A stretch of 64,000 nt of DNA from Amblyornis subalaris (GCA_018881555.1 JACAXG010000054.1:2418001-2482000); one strand, 5' to 3'. Positions 24,123 to 37,837 are shown, numbered from the stretch's first letter. Notes: generated by a model from the letters alone, not told the origin. Made by a program: numbers and translations.

Positions 24123-27100
24123 TGTTTTTGTCATGTTCACTGTATCTCACTCCTTTGACANGCGGCACATAGCTGGTAGTCTGTCCTCTCATGCTGGGCC
24201 TTGCAGGCAGCTACTGGTGAGTGAAAGGGTCTTCAAGAACATTTGGCATGAGGAAGGGGGTTGTCACAAAATAAGGGGCTCCAGTGGTAAACAAGAGTGA
24301 CAGGCTAATCTTGCAGATGATCATGCTAGGTGTTCTACTGGTTACTGTCTAACATTATGGCCTTTGCACCCATCAGACAACTTGATATGCAAGAGGATGT
24401 GTGGAATNTTATGCAAGGGGAGAGAAGACATCTGAGATGCCTGTGCAAGCCAAAGCCACTGCATCATTTTGACTCTTGTAGAAAGATGGTGGTAGGCAGG
24501 AAAATGTCATATTTCTTCCTCTCATTCACTTCTTTGAAACAACACATTAGGGCTTTATTAAAAAAAAAAAAAGAGTATTCAAAAGTCCATTAACTCCCTC
24601 ACTGCTTTTTGTTTTCTCAAGACTTCTGTATTTTCAGTTTGCTTGAACAATTCAGCTGCTCTCAGCCATTTCACTTTCAGTTTGGAGTGCCTCTCTGCTT
24701 CTCCTGCAGAAGGTCCNTTGCTGTCATGTTTTGTTTCCAGGTCTGTGGAGGAAGCCATTACCTTAAAATACAAACAAAGCAGATGTTTTCTTCTGCTAGA
24801 CCTCATACTGTAAGAAAACTCCAGAGAATGCAAGGAAATGAATATGACTGTACGTGTGCATTTGTCCGTCTGTGATCAGTCACAGCTTGCTGAGGGAAGG
24901 CTGTGCGTGAGGGAGAACTGGCTGCACTCAGTGCCACAGCTGGGCTGGCCAACTCGTGCCTGCAGGGGCAGCACAAGGGAAAGAATTAAAATCAGTTGCA
25001 GGCAGCATCTTATACTTCCTTTTGAACCTGCTGCAACTGGGGAAGCTGGGGAAGGGAGCCAGTGAGCGGAATGAGGAGATGCACACAGACAACCGCAGGG
25101 TGCAGGAGAGAAGAGTGTTTGGGAAGGGGAGGCTTTAGTTCAGNGCTGAGGAAAGCAGCAAAGGGTTATAGGTTTATTCCTGGGTGGATTCGGAGATTGA
25201 GAACACTGCTGTTGTGATGAATGGAGAAGAGCAGTCTCCTGTCTCTTCCTAAGAGTTGTTTGGAGAAAGTGGAGGGGATGCAGAGAGGCAGAGCATGATG
25301 AGGAGGAGGCCTTGGTAATAGAAGCTGAGAAAGACCTGATGCTTTGGGGCAGCCAAAGATGAGCTGTTTTGCAAGCTGGCTGCTCTAGTACAGTAAGACA
25401 GAGGGAAGGGTTGTCAGAAGTTGATGTACATGGCTGATCCAAAATCTTGATTATGCTCTTTGTTTTGTTTATCAGTGCAAGNGGTCCAAAGCATTGCTTT
25501 CTTAAGACTGCACTAATTCAAACTGTAAGAAAAGAAAGCATAAAACCAGTCATATGAAGACTTTAAATTGCAATCCATCTATCCAATGGCTAAAAAAATG
25601 TGCTGCAAATTACAGCAATTAATTTATGAAGACTATGCAGTTTATGGTTACAGAATGGCAGTTCCCCTTCCTCCCCTTTCCTTCACTTTTTCCCCTTAAA
25701 ATCTTATATGTGACTGTTATGGATACCTGTTAAATAAATGGTAACCCTTTGCTTATTACTGGCTGGGGAATATGGCCATTACACCTGAGGGGCCATTGGG
25801 TGTGTACTGTTCTTGTAGAAGCAAATGCAAAATGTTACTGTGACTTCAAATTAACTGGTATCACCAAACACTTAACAAGTTTCCGTGTTGGGCATCAGTG
25901 TCCTCCAGGGCCAGGTAATTTTTCCACTGAACTGTGTATGCAGGGCTGGGTAGACAGTGGAAGTTTGCACAGCCTGTGTAGTGGTTAAAANAACCCCCAT
26001 ACCCAAAATACAATCTGCGTTTAATTCACTCATTAGATGATGTGTGTGAGCACAGACACTAAAAGTCCTTTAGGTTAGGTGTTACACATATCTGACCTGA
26101 GAAGTTAGCCAAAGTTCAGGGTACTGCTGCTCTTTTGTTAGAAGAGATGGATGAGGCAATCAGGTGGTCTGAATGAAATCTTATATTATGACAAAGCATG
26201 CCCGAGGAGCTGCTCCCTTGAACCCATGGGTAATCTGGCAGAAGATAATCTCTTTACACAGGGGGTCAGGTCTCTCTGCCCCAGCCCCTGCTCATCCAGA
26301 TGCTTATTCTTCCCCGTTTTGTCACAATAGTGACAAGGTCTTTTTTTTTGTCTTNCTCCTCAGCTTTTCTGATCTTGCTGTTTCTGTCACGCACAAACCC
26401 TCACAACATAATTGCCTGTGAAACCTCTCTGTCCACATGTGTCTTTGTTTTGGGAGGTGGCACGTAGTTATGTTTGGGGTGGAGATCATTATTGTTTCAA
26501 ACATCTGGCTGCATAAAGAACCTTAATGGCTTCTCTGAATTTATTCTGAATGAAAGGATGAAGTGTTACGCCCACCATCTTCCACTAGCTTTTGCCCAGG
26601 TCGTAGCAATAAAATGACTGGAAGCCACATAACCTGTCAGGCTGCTTATTAAAGAAGATGTCAGGAGAGGACTATTAAACCTCTCTACTTGGAGGGGGAT
26701 GTGTGTTGACTGACCTATACAGCAACTTGTGGTGCAGTGTTGGAAAGGCAAAATGCAGAAAATTTCTTGTCTTTCAAAAAAGAGAAGACTGCTTAGATGG
26801 AGGAGCAGGGAGACTTTTCCCTCAAGGCAATGGCAAGGATTGCCCTGAAAGGGACGTGTTGCTGTGACCTTGACTNCACTCCTCCGTGACAGCGGGCTGT
26901 GGGCGCAGGGCCCGTAGGAAGTGGTCAGTGCCATTCCTCCAGATCCGCAGAAGTTTCAGACAGGATCATAGCTCATGGCAGCTTGACCTCTGCCTGTGCA
27001 CCATGGAGTCATGTGTAAATCATGACTGGCTTTTGTGGTGTGAATCAATATATGTCCTGGAAGACCAACTTTGAAATACATACCTCTTTAGTGTGTGTGC

Positions 27101-29438
27101 AGATGCGGAATTATATCATGTAAATGCTAATTTACACACGTTGGAGACACAAGTGAGTAGTTAGTTCATCCCCCGACACCAAAGGAGGGTCCTGGATAGA
27201 AAGTGCATGAGACGTTAAAAAAATATAACACTTAACCTTAGCTGGTGATGCATATGAGAATGACACTATTACTGCTTTGGTGGTGGTGGAAGAACAAGAT
27301 GTTCNGTGGTGCTTCCAAAGGTTTGCAATACAGTGCTAACAGGATGTGAGTGTGAAGGACCTTGTACCTCAGCCATGGGAGCCCTTTTACTGGTTGGAAG
27401 TTAAAGGAAGGAAACATAGGAAAGCTTCTCTGAGGACAGCTGACTAAACTGCAATAAAAGATGATCTGTTTGCGGGCTGCCATAGCCCTGCTTCTTATTT
27501 CCTTGCTGTAAAGCAGTGACATGCTCCCCTGCAGAGCCTTGATTTCTGCCTGTTTATATGGAGGGTCTTAGGGGTTTCTGGCAAGTTGTTCCTTCCAAAG
27601 TGAGACTGAGCCGGTGGAAGAGAGCTGCTCAGCTACATGCTATAGAAATGCATTATGCATGACATTGTACAGCAGGGTTCCTGATGGGAAACAAACAGAA
27701 GTCNTGTTCCATTAATAGGAAAAATGGGTAACAATATAGTTTTATAGGTCCTGTCATCCCTGGGTCTTACAGAATATTGTAGAGAGAGGCATTCAGTAAA
27801 ATTAGATAATATGATGCAAGGGTTATGGCCATTTCACAAACAAAAGGTTTTCTGAAGAGTTAAGGNACTGTTTTCAAAAGCCATTCTCTGTGCTCAGTTT
27901 AGTATGTTCTTTAATCTTAATGGTTTGCTATTTGGAGAGGACTGGAAAATAAATATGTGTGAAAGTAGAATATTGTCCAGACTATCAGCCAAGCACGTCA
28001 GCAACATGCAGCAATATGGGATTTGCCATAGTCGTGTGCCCAACCCTCTTGTTCTATGAAAGCTAAAATTTGCTCCTCTATAGCTACTATGAAGGCATGG
28101 AAGACTTGAATCAACCCATGTTGAAAATTCAGGCTGAATTTAGTCAATAAACTTAGTCCTCAAATGTGGCAACTGCATTTGAGGAAAAAAATAGTAGCAT
28201 AAATGATGCCTTTTCCACTCCAAGGTGAAGGACAAGTACACCACAGTCAAGGAGAATACAGTAGTTTTAACCTTCTCACTGCTGCGCTAAAAGTAAATTG
28301 TACCACCACCAAAATAGACACCACTACTGATTTTGTCAAATCACTTGATATAAAAGTTGATCCACCCATGGCTGAACATAACATCCCCAAACATTTTCCT
28401 GTGATGTGGAGTTACTGGCTGTGTTGTAATTCTGAGGTGAACCACTCAATTGCGAATGTGCGAGTGTTCATGTGTGCTCCTGTGTTAAGTTCTCTGTGCA
28501 TCAGGTTTATGAATTTGGTGGTCTTCTCAAAAGAATTAGAGCAAATTGAAAGAGCACCCTCAGCTTTGGAATAATTGCTGTGAACATTAGTTTTCCTATT
28601 TAAATTAATCTTCTGTTGTGTTTTATTTTGCCCATAGTACAACAGAGATAAATTCTGCAATTAAATTGGAATAGTTCATTACAGAAGACACTAATAATTG
28701 AACAGAGACATTGGAAAATATCTTTTCTCCTTTACAGCAAGTGTGCACGATTGTCAGAAGGTTATACTGGATATAAAAAGTCACATTACAGTAAAGGAAG
28801 TGCATGAATCCATAATCTGGATGATGGGAAAATGTTGCTGGCAGGAACGAAGGCCGTTTTGCAGTCCCAAAGTATAATGAGTGGTGAAAAAGAATAGGAA
28901 CTGAAAAAGAAGCTTGTAAACCTATGACAGTGCTATAGGTTTGGCTGAGATGTTAGGCCAAGAGTTACAGGGACATTTAATCTTATGTCTGAGTCCCAAA
29001 AAAGCTGAGGAATATTTATTGTTAGTGCTCTTATATCTAGACTTTGCCTCAGTATTTCTTTCTGAACCCATTCCTGGCAATTAATGTCTGAGAGAGGGAC
29101 CACATTAATTTTTCAATCCACAAGTACATGATACCTTTGTTCTAATACACATAACTTCCATACAGCTGGAAAGACATGAGGGACAAAGACTACTATAGGG
29201 AAGGGAGAGAGTATTTTTGTGGTCAAGTGTTAAAATACCTTTTCCAATAAAGCTAAGAATCATCATTTAGGCCACATTTGCATTAAGAAATAAAACATAG
29301 AGTTTCTTCTGCAATTTAAAGTTAGCATTTCTCTCTCTCTGTCCTGCTGTGAACTCTCAGAAATTACCCGACTAATGCCCCAGTAAGAGGGAGGAAAAGT
29401 AACTTTATTTTTCTTGAAGTTTGAAGTGCCTACATTAC
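24123..29438. other. Unique non-coding stretch, no gene seen
   Basis: It contains a 13-base A run (24560-24572), a (TC)n run (29330-29342) and many isolated Ns between 24162 and 27866. A plus-strand frame of 123 codons (28203-28574) has no recognised domain and no strong initiation context. No exon or RNA gene is supported. Confidence 0.5.
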
Positions 29439-29537
29439 AAAAAAAAGTAACCCAAAACCCCAAAAACCAAACCAAACCAAAAAACCCAACCAACCAACCA
29501 TCCAACCAACCAACTAACCAACCAACCAACCAACCAG
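29439..29537. repeat. (AACC)n / A-C-rich simple repeat
   Basis: An A/C-only stretch grades from AAACC- and AAAACCCC-type units into about a dozen AACC tetramers, with ATCC and ACTA interruptions near 29500-29517. The minus strand therefore reads as a repeating Gly-Trp-Leu-Val frame, which is not a protein. Confidence 0.93.
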
Positions 29538-31729
29538 AAAAAGGCAGGAAGGGATTACATCAGCAAAATGCCATTATGGGTAACATTTTCACAAGTGCCC
29601 AGCTGGAATGCCAGAAGCCCAGTAACAGCTCCCCTGCTTTTGAAGGTGTGATGTTTTGCATCAGTCTGTCCTCAAGGTATTTCACTGGCGGGAGCTGCAG
29701 CTGCACAGTGCAAATGAAGGCTTGCGTCATTTTTTTCTTTCCTCCTAATAACAGCTGCAACCCCAAATTTACCCACAATTGCTTTATTTTTGCCTAAGAT
29801 ACAGAGCTTTTTAATGCACTGCTGCACAAATACTTTCACTGGAAATGTCAGGAATTTGGAAGCAATTTTTACCTTGGCTACCATCTGGGGGGATATGGGC
29901 AAGCTACTTCCCTTTCATTTGTGCAGCCCTCTTTAAGGAGCGTTGCGGTTATTTGCCTCTCGAAGATGTAAAGTGGTGTAACTTGTGTATACCTGGGCAA
30001 GTATTTGAAGAGAAAAGGCTTCATAGAAATATAATTTAAAAAAAAAATTGTAATGTTGACCTCCAGAATGACTGAAATATGATGAATTTTGTATAAACTA
30101 AAATGAAAAATTAGAGGCAGTAATTCACCACTAGAGCTTTCTGCTGGTTCAGGCTTTAATGGAAAGAAGACTCAGGCATCTTACTATTATGGACTTGAAT
30201 TTTAAACAGATTTCAAAGGAGAGTCTGGTGGTAGAAACTTCTGATCTGCTTTATACATTTACCCTTGTGTACAACTAATTGCAGATTTTGGAATTCCTTT
30301 TCCTGACCCAGAGTTTTTCAGTGGCAGATCTCAAAGTGCTACATGAAGTTCATGGCTCTTGTTCTGCAGATCAAGCAACATCTTGGCTTTAAATGCAAAG
30401 AGTCACCTGGGAATTCAGGGAGTGATGGCTGGGGAGAGAGCTCCTGATTCCTGAATCCCATAGGAGTTCTCCCCAGGAGACTGTTTTGCCCCTCTGAACG
30501 GGAATTTGACAAACTCCCCAATTAGCATTTGCCTGAGCCCTGCTTCTTGCTCCTTTTCTACTTTCTTACAAGTGTTAATTTTGCTAACATTGTTCAANGA
30601 TATCTTAAAAATATCTTCAGTGCTGGAGGCATTTTTCCCTTCACTGTTTTGTTGTCTTTTTCTAGCACTTGCAATGAGTCCTTCTCTCCCTGAGATAACA
30701 GCCTTACTGAGGTCTAATAGTTCAATTCCTAAATATTACATCCCTTTTAAAAAACACACCAAAAAGAATATGAAATGCCACATATAAAACAATATTTTGG
30801 AATATAAAGAAGCTTGCTTGGATTAGTATTCCATAATAACATGATTATTTCTCTCAAAACCAGTGCTACTTATGTTGTTTCCTGTTTGAAATATCCTGCT
30901 TTGCATTTTTTTAAATGTATAAAATAATTNGTTTTGCACAGCTATCTTCAGCAAAATTATTCAGAGACCCCTGTGCATTTCTGCCTGATCTGCTACATTT
31001 CTTCTCTCTAAAAGAAAAAGACCTTGGATGTTTTAGATACAGCACTCAGTATCATTCAAAAGACAAACTTAAAAATTAGCTCTGATGTGATATATCTAAA
31101 ATGCTGATGGTTCAATTTTTAGCTATTCAGGGTTGAGGATAGCTGAAATAAACCAGTTACACAACTGGAACTTCTTTCAGGAACACATTTAAGCACATGC
31201 TTAAATTTGGGCATAGGTGTAAGGTCTGAGATTTTTTTAATATTTTACTAAATTAGATCTTTGTTTTCACAGGGGTGTATATACAAGAGATATCCCTCAG
31301 CAATATGGGCATTTCTCTGAGCACTGTCAGGGTAAAGGGAATGTGAGTCTAAAGTTTAGGAGTGGGGGGAGAGGGCTCTCGCTTCCAGTTTCTTGAGGTT
31401 TTGCCTTAAGCGTAACTTTGCTACAAAAGGTTGAATCCTCTTCACTCTGGCTTTCTCTTGTTTGATTTGGAAGATGTAGCTATGTATTTCCTTAAGTCCT
31501 GATTAATGTGGAGAAACATTCTTTTCATGCTCGTAAAAAACAGACGCATCCCAGCCAGGCCCAGAACATATGTGACTGGTTCCATCCTCTTTACAACATA
31601 TTGCTGTGTGAAATAAGGAACATGCGACAATCATCACTTTCCAGTCTCCGGACTGCAATGCCAGATAGAAGGCACCCATCCATTTTTTTTCCCTCATCCT
31701 TTTTTTAGTCCTTACTCTCCCATACTGAG
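29538..31729. other. Unique non-coding stretch, no gene seen
   Basis: No repeat family or exon recognised. Short frames cluster at 29560-29902 and 30339-30597 on both strands, without domains. Confidence 0.5.
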
Positions 31730-31950
31730 TACATTTGAATAGCCATTTTATTGCCAATTCTGTTAGCTCTGATCGTGCCTTATTATGCTATTAAATTTAG
31801 TTAAATGAAAGTAGGAGAATCAGGCCCTTTGCTTGGCCATTGCTGGCGTGCAGGTTGAAATGGTTCACCATTCCCATTCTTCTATTGTTGTTAATAAATA
31901 AGACANGCAATTCTTTCATTTAATTCATTTTTGATCTTGAGGTTTGATGG
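31730..31950. promoter_or_regulatory. Candidate conserved non-coding element
   Basis: Complex AT-rich sequence with 'TATTGTTGTTAATAAATAAG' (SOX-like ATTGTT next to TTAATAAA), 'AATTTAGTTAAATGAAAG' and 'TCATTTAATTCATTTTTG'. There are no simple repeats and no coding potential. Inferred from texture only. Confidence 0.22.
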
Positions 31951-34028
31951 TGTTGACATTCTAAGAATCCAGAATGAATTAGTCATTTTGTGGTGCCAAA
32001 GCTCACTGCGCATAGGAGGGTGCTACTAGCAATGTGAAAATAAGAAAACCACAACAAACCAGGCAGCAAAATTTTTATGCCTTTTTTTTTAATGCTTTTT
32101 TAATTGTTGTTGTTTTAGTATAAGGTGGTATATTGACTCTAAGTGATCATATCCCTGGCTGCACAGAAGAATGGACTCAGGTGTTCTCACATGAAAAAAT
32201 CTCTCTGGAAGAATTCACACTTTTTCTGTTTAGTTTTGCTTTTCCTGTTTCTCTTTGTTCAAACACAGCTACACTTTAAAAAGCTTTGGACATACAGCTG
32301 GACATACATAAAACCCACACATGACTTGCATCTGTAATTTACCTTTGTAAATCATATTGTTATTTGAAGATATAGTTGTTCAATTTACATATGCACGTAC
32401 AGAGCTCCAGTTCTNTACCTTTAAAATAAACAGGAGTTTTGCCGTTACATTTGGAGAGTATCAGATAAAATCCTGTATGTGCAGATTAGACATCCAGATT
32501 CTTGTGTCTTTCGTGTCCAGTGATCTTGAAAATACAAACTCAGTTTGGACACACTGGGCAGCTGGATGCATTATCCAGTATTTGTCCCTGAGTGAGCAGT
32601 CCTTCTCTTACTCCAGGAGAAAGTGTCTAAATCTGGCTCAATGACAAAAAGAAAGAAAGAAATCTTTACCTTTCTTCTCTTGGTTCAAACCAGGAATGAG
32701 TGAATCAATTTAGTAAGCACATAAAATACATTGAAATTTGAGAGAATTTAGGTTTGCATTATAGGAATAGGATGCGCCTTTGAAGAGTCTGTTCTTTATT
32801 TCCCTCTCTTTCTTCCTGATTTATTTACTGACTCCCGGGCAAACTTGTTTGCCATGTGGTGCAAATTGAATTGAAACCGCTGAATTTCCCTGACTGCTTG
32901 GGGTACCTACTGTCAGAAAATCTGCGCAAGTTTTAGAATTAGCAGACACACAAAATGTTTATCTCACTTGTTAGCTTGGTAAAAGCCCACTGACTTTCTG
33001 AAATCACAGCAGCGAGCTGTAAATGATGTGTGAAATGAAAAGGCTTTGCTCACCCAGCGAAGACAGAGAAAACATTGAGGAAGCTGTGCCATTGGACTGG
33101 GCTTGGTGGAAAGGAGGGAAACAGCTGTGATACAAGAAGAATTAAGCCCAGAATATACTGACAAAGACAGAAAATAAATCAAGTTTGATGTAATTTTCCT
33201 ATGCAGGTTTTTTTTTCTTTTCTGCCTTGCTCTGTTTCTTTTTTGTACAGAGACTGCAAAGCTGAGTGGTTCTGGTTTGTGTGACTTGCATGAAGTTTTA
33301 AATTTGAAGTGATCATTGATTTGTGCATTATGTTCCAGTATGTTCTACTGCATCAGGCACTCTGTTTTGTTTCTGTCCACGTCTACGTGTTTTACTGGGA
33401 AACAGCTTTAGCAGGGAGTCTGTGATAGAAAACTGACTTGGAAAATGAGTGCCAGTTCAAGGGCANGTTCATCCGTCTTTACTGCCTTCACCCTTCTGAT
33501 GATCTGGGAAGGAAAGGGAAGCACATGGGGGTTAGAAAATTGAATGACACACTTTGAGGTTAGACAGAGGCATAGATTTTAAAGAGTTTACCCTTGCAGA
33601 GGCATCAGATGCTGAATCTGTTGTGGCTGTCACCATTCTAATGGGAAAAGAAGGAGAAAGGGTTAAGGTGAGAACCATAGGATCTCCTCACCAGTGCGTG
33701 CTAGTGGGTGCCAGCAGGGATCACACATCCCTGGCTCTCCCCAAGTTTACTCTGTTTCCATACCATCTGCCACCCCTACCCCCCCATACTTGTTGTCTTA
33801 ACCCCATTAAACACGTGGCCCTGCACGTGCTGGAGTGAGTAGACGCAGACCATTATGTGACTTCTCTGTTTGAACTTTGAATCCGGGGAATATGAATATA
33901 TAACTTGAGTGGTAGCTGGGGACTGATACCGTGCAAGCGTGGAAGCATGGTTTCTGGATGGGATCTAGCATGCACTGTCCAGTTCCAAGTGTGAGGAGAG
34001 CAGGTGTGTGCTTGTCTGCCCGTGTCAA
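31951..34028. other. Unique non-coding stretch, no gene seen
   Basis: A small (GAAA)n run lies near 32648-32662. A 7-bp palindromic pair, GGCAAAC-TT-GTTTGCC, lies at 32838-32853. No exon, RNA gene or recognised repeat. Confidence 0.5.
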
Positions 34029-34033
34029 TCTAC

Positions 34034-34070
34034 TTTAAATACTGCCCTGCCAGGCAGTATTAGATTTAAA
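34034..34070. repeat. Interrupted inverted repeat, stem-loop candidate
   Basis: TTTAAAT-ACTGCC (34034-34046) faces GGCAGT (34053-34058) and ATTTAAA (34064-34070), giving up to 13 bp of stem with a 6-nt loop and a 5-nt bulge on the 3' side. Outer CAAT/ATTG pairing could extend it. It is too short for a typical microRNA precursor, and no known mature sequence was recognised. Confidence 0.5.
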
Positions 34071-34528
34071 CCCCATTGTGCAAAGATGCTAAATAGCTAT
34101 GCTTGTCCCAGGATCCAGGCTTTGAATTAGTGCTTTTTCTTATAACAACTTGTATTTCCAAAAAGCCAAGATGCTCTGTTGCGACAGTTCCTAACAGTAC
34201 AGTTTACAATTTTTTTTTGCTGTATTTTGGCTTGTTACTGTAAAATACTGTGACAGATGGAGCATCATCTGTCAACAATTCCTATCTGACACAGAGTAGA
34301 AATTATTGCTGTGATGAAATTATTGATCTTGTATCTTTACATTTAGGAGCAAGGAGGATCTTATGCTCGACTGAATAAAATCAAAACCAGTTTAGTTTAG
34401 GAGCCAAAAGGGATTTTACTCTAGGAAGACCCTTAGTGACTGGAGGTGAAAAAGATTTTAGTCTTGGCAGACACAGCTACATAAAAGTTAATTTCTCATA
34501 GCTGTCTTATTGCTTTCTATGATATGTC

Positions 34529-34554
34529 AACACTAGTATGGAACACTAGTATGG
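34529..34554 (+). repeat. Perfect 13-bp tandem duplication
   Basis: AACACTAGTATGG is repeated twice without mismatch. It is a small slippage duplication in unique DNA. Confidence 0.9.
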
Positions 34555-36841
34555 ATTTATCCATGAATCTTTTGTGTGTGTTTTTCAGGCAAATAACAAC
34601 TAACAAAAATTCAGGAGTTGTTTTTTTATTTGGTGTATGTGTTTAGTGCGTTCCCTTTGCTGGGAGCCAACACACTTCTCTGTGTAAGACCTGAGAGCAA
34701 GGGGAGAGCTTGACTAGCCAGGCTTGCAGTCAGGAGAAATCATGAGAGACGAAAGCATNGTGAAAAACAATTAACAAAAAAGATTTGGTTTTCCAAGGGT
34801 TTGCTGGCACAGACACAGATGTGGCTCTAGTGTGGCCTAATGTGGCAGTAATTATGGTGTTAATGCCGTCTTATTAGTTCTTAAACCCAGGATGCGTCCT
34901 CGTTTTAATGACCAGTGGCTTTTGTCACTGATTTGCTACATCATTTGCTAATACTCTTGATGTAAGTAGTTCTGCTGGAGAAACAAGAAACGGCTAAGCT
35001 GAAATGATAAGAAATATGAGGATGTGGCTCTTACCAGTGATGGTCCTTGTGCCTAAATGTACCTGCTTACTAGGATCTAAATCCTTAGATTGACCCTAAT
35101 ACTGGAGAGGAGAGCTTGTCTGAGCACAGACGAATGCAGCCAGTGTCAGACAGTAGGTAAAATGTCTTGTTGGTACTATACTGAATCTCTTAGGAAGGTA
35201 AGTGGGAAGTCTGGGGAATCATCTCCATGATTTTTTTCTCCATTAAAGCTACCCTGTCCAGTACTTGTAAGAAGTGACCATTCTTATCCCTTCAGCAAAT
35301 AGTGATGGATTTGGTGCTTCATGTGATTATCCCCAAAGAAAATATGCCTCCTGAACATCTTCAGCCTTGAGCTAGACACCTGTAAACCTTGATCTGCAAA
35401 TCTTGACATGGATTTCTTAGGGCATTTCTTATTATGGCTGTGTCAGAAATACAAAGAAATAATTCATTTTTCACTGCTTCCTGTTTAAACTAGAAGGACA
35501 CAGGCTTTTTATTTTCTTCTGAAGAACAGTCCAGCCGCATTTGTGGACAGTGATTTGGATTGGTTCTTATGGTTTTTCCAAACCTGCCTGTCAATTCCCA
35601 ACAACGAAAGGGAATCACTGTTCATTAGGTGATTAAAAAAAGTTTAGAGTGGCTTGGAACTGCACAGAGGTGGATTTTCCTGCCAGAGAGGCTATTAGTA
35701 AATGCTTTTATGAGATTGTTCACTCTTTCAGAATGAGTAAGTCGTGCATTCACAGTCTTGCAAAGCAATCATCTGTGAATTGTACGTGAAGAAATGTAGG
35801 GGAGGCATGTGTGGTGTGTGTTCCAATGGGACTATTCCCTAGCCACCACTTGCTTCGGAAATTGTATTAAAAAGTACAATTGTTGGTCATTAGGGTTAGC
35901 CTTGCAAAGCAGGCATGACAGCATTAGCAGGAAATGCTTCCTTGATTTCAATTATAATGCATAAATTATACTCTTCTTCTGTCTTATCCGTGCAACATTC
36001 AACAACAGCATTTTCATCTTGGTCTGGGGAATAGAATTTTGCACATGGTATAACTTCCATTGCCTTAAATACGGCCTCCCCAATTTTATCACTGAGCACT
36101 CAAAATCTTCATTATTACAGTTCAGCCAGCAGAAATTAGTTGTATTTAGATCCCAGTAGGCCATAGGATGCATGCAGCTTTGAGATTTGGCTTCCATTTA
36201 GCCTTGGGAAGCAGTCTTAAAGCTTGACGATTGAATTATGAGAACTACTCATATCCCTCTGCCAACAGTAGAGTAAAAACCAGAGCTGTCCTGGGGTGTG
36301 AGAAGCAGGGAAGGGGAAAGATGGGACTAATCATTCCTTCTTATAAGACTGAAGCATGTATGGGAAAAACCAGTTCCTCTGATTTGCTTTCATCTGGCAA
36401 AACCATTGCATGAAAAAGTGGTTGAGATAATTACACAGTGGAGGTCACTTTATTATTTACAGTGGTTTATTCATGAATCACAAGTATGTAGCTTGCTGAT
36501 CCTGTTGTCTGCACATGTGAGACTTTATCTGCCTTTATCTGAAATATTTGTAGTATTTCTCTGGCTGGTTTAAGTAGCAAGAGCTGTGAAGCCTCCTGGA
36601 GCATGAGCTTCAACCTTGCAAATCTGCATATAAGGACTATGGTGGACTTGCATGACCCTCTTGTGCTGTTGAAAAGTCACTTCTCCTAATACTTCAAGTA
36701 GTTANTTCTCCTTTTACCATCATCCTACCTCCTGTTACGGTACAAAACCAGTTTACCTGTATTAATGAGCATGAGCTCTTTAGCCTGTCAACAACTTANG
36801 GTGTAAAATCAGTTTTTCTTCTACCTTTTGTATTGAAACAG
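34555..36841. other. Unique stretch; holds an unassigned frame-split minus-strand ORF
   Basis: On the minus strand, 36197-36100 and 36099-35896 are open in two different frames. A single-base shift near 36100 would join them into about 100 codons ending in TAA. The second part is acidic/lysine-rich and protein-like in texture. I do not recognise the product. There is no poly(A) tail, no clear splice donor at its end, and an in-frame stop sits directly before the first ATG. It could be a decayed retrocopy or chance. The rest of the stretch shows no gene. Confidence 0.3.
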
Positions 36842-36844
36842 TTT

Positions 36845-36869
36845 TGTGTGTGTGTGTATATGTGTGTGT
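36845..36869. repeat. (TG)n microsatellite
   Basis: Twenty-five alternating pyrimidine-purine bases (TG units with a TATA interruption) make a short simple repeat with modest Z-DNA potential. Confidence 0.9.
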
Positions 36870-37538
36870 TTGCATTAGAGGATTGTGCTGCCTTGCCTAT
36901 GTTTAGCACATATCTGCTTGGTAAATATATCTCGGTTGAAATGCCTGTGTGCATGAAAAGAGGAGTTTCTTGATGTTGTCTCTGTAGAAGGCTAAAATTA
37001 TAGCTCCAGAAAAGGAATGTGAAGTGTTCAAAATGACAAGAAAAACGGATCTGATGTCAAAAAAATACAAGACACTGAGTTTTCTTCCAAAGAAGAAAAC
37101 TACTTGCCACTTACAAATCTGCTATTCATATCTTTTATCTATGCCATTAATTGGAATTCTTCTAAATCAGTTCTTTCCTTCTCCTCAGTCAAAGCAGGAA
37201 ATTTTTCCAAATTTTTCCAGTTTTCCATATTTGGTGCTGAACTTTTTAAGACCTTCACAGGCATTATAGAAATGGATAATCCAGAGAAAATAATTGTCTG
37301 CTTTTCTGTTTACAAGTATTCACAATTCCAGCATTAGAGGAAATGCAACTAGAACTAGTGAAATATTAACACTGGAAGCTTTGCACAGTGGAGCACTGAC
37401 TTCAAATAATTTTGTGCTCTGGTCTGAATAAAAGTTGTTTTCAAGTATAAATACTTGAGTGTTCATATTATGAGTTTTCCTTCTTGTTAACTAGGGTATT
37501 AGAGGCAAACATTCCTTGTGATTGCAATGGAATAGAAA

Positions 37539-37595
37539 GACAGAAAACTTAATTGTGCTGCCTAATGACAGAAAACTTAACAGGTGCTGCCCAAT
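37539..37595 (+). repeat. Tandem duplication, about 28-bp period
   Basis: Two copies of a unit starting GACAGAAAACTTAA (37539 and 37567) share the GTGCTGCC(T/C)AAT end, with a few substitutions and one inserted base in the second. Confidence 0.88.
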
Positions 37596-37837
37596 GACCA
37601 GTAATTCAAGGCTCGTTATGACTGAAGCATTTTAATGCTAAAATAACCGAAACTGGCTTTTTATCACTATTCTTCATAGGCAGGCAGCCTTGTTTGAATT
37701 GATTTTGTCTCCAAATCTTTCTGAATGTCCTTTTGCTACAGGAAAGAAGGAAGTTTATGCTGTGTTCAAGGAGCATGTTAGCTGCTGTATAAATTTCTAG
37801 ACCTTGTGCAAACCGCGAGAAAAAAATATCAATATTT

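Noticed and set aside
28203..28574. 123-codon plus-strand open frame
   Set aside because: No domain recognised, weak initiation context and no splice or poly(A) evidence.
29263..29529. Gly-Trp-Leu-Val repeating frame on the minus strand
   Set aside because: Translation of the (AACC)n simple repeat.
32838..32853. Palindrome GGCAAAC-TT-GTTTGCC
   Set aside because: Seven-bp arms with a 2-nt spacer are expected several times by chance in a window this size.
33345..33365. miR-217-like string TACTGCATCAGG
   Set aside because: Only 12 bases match, the rest of the mature sequence diverges and no hairpin partner is present.
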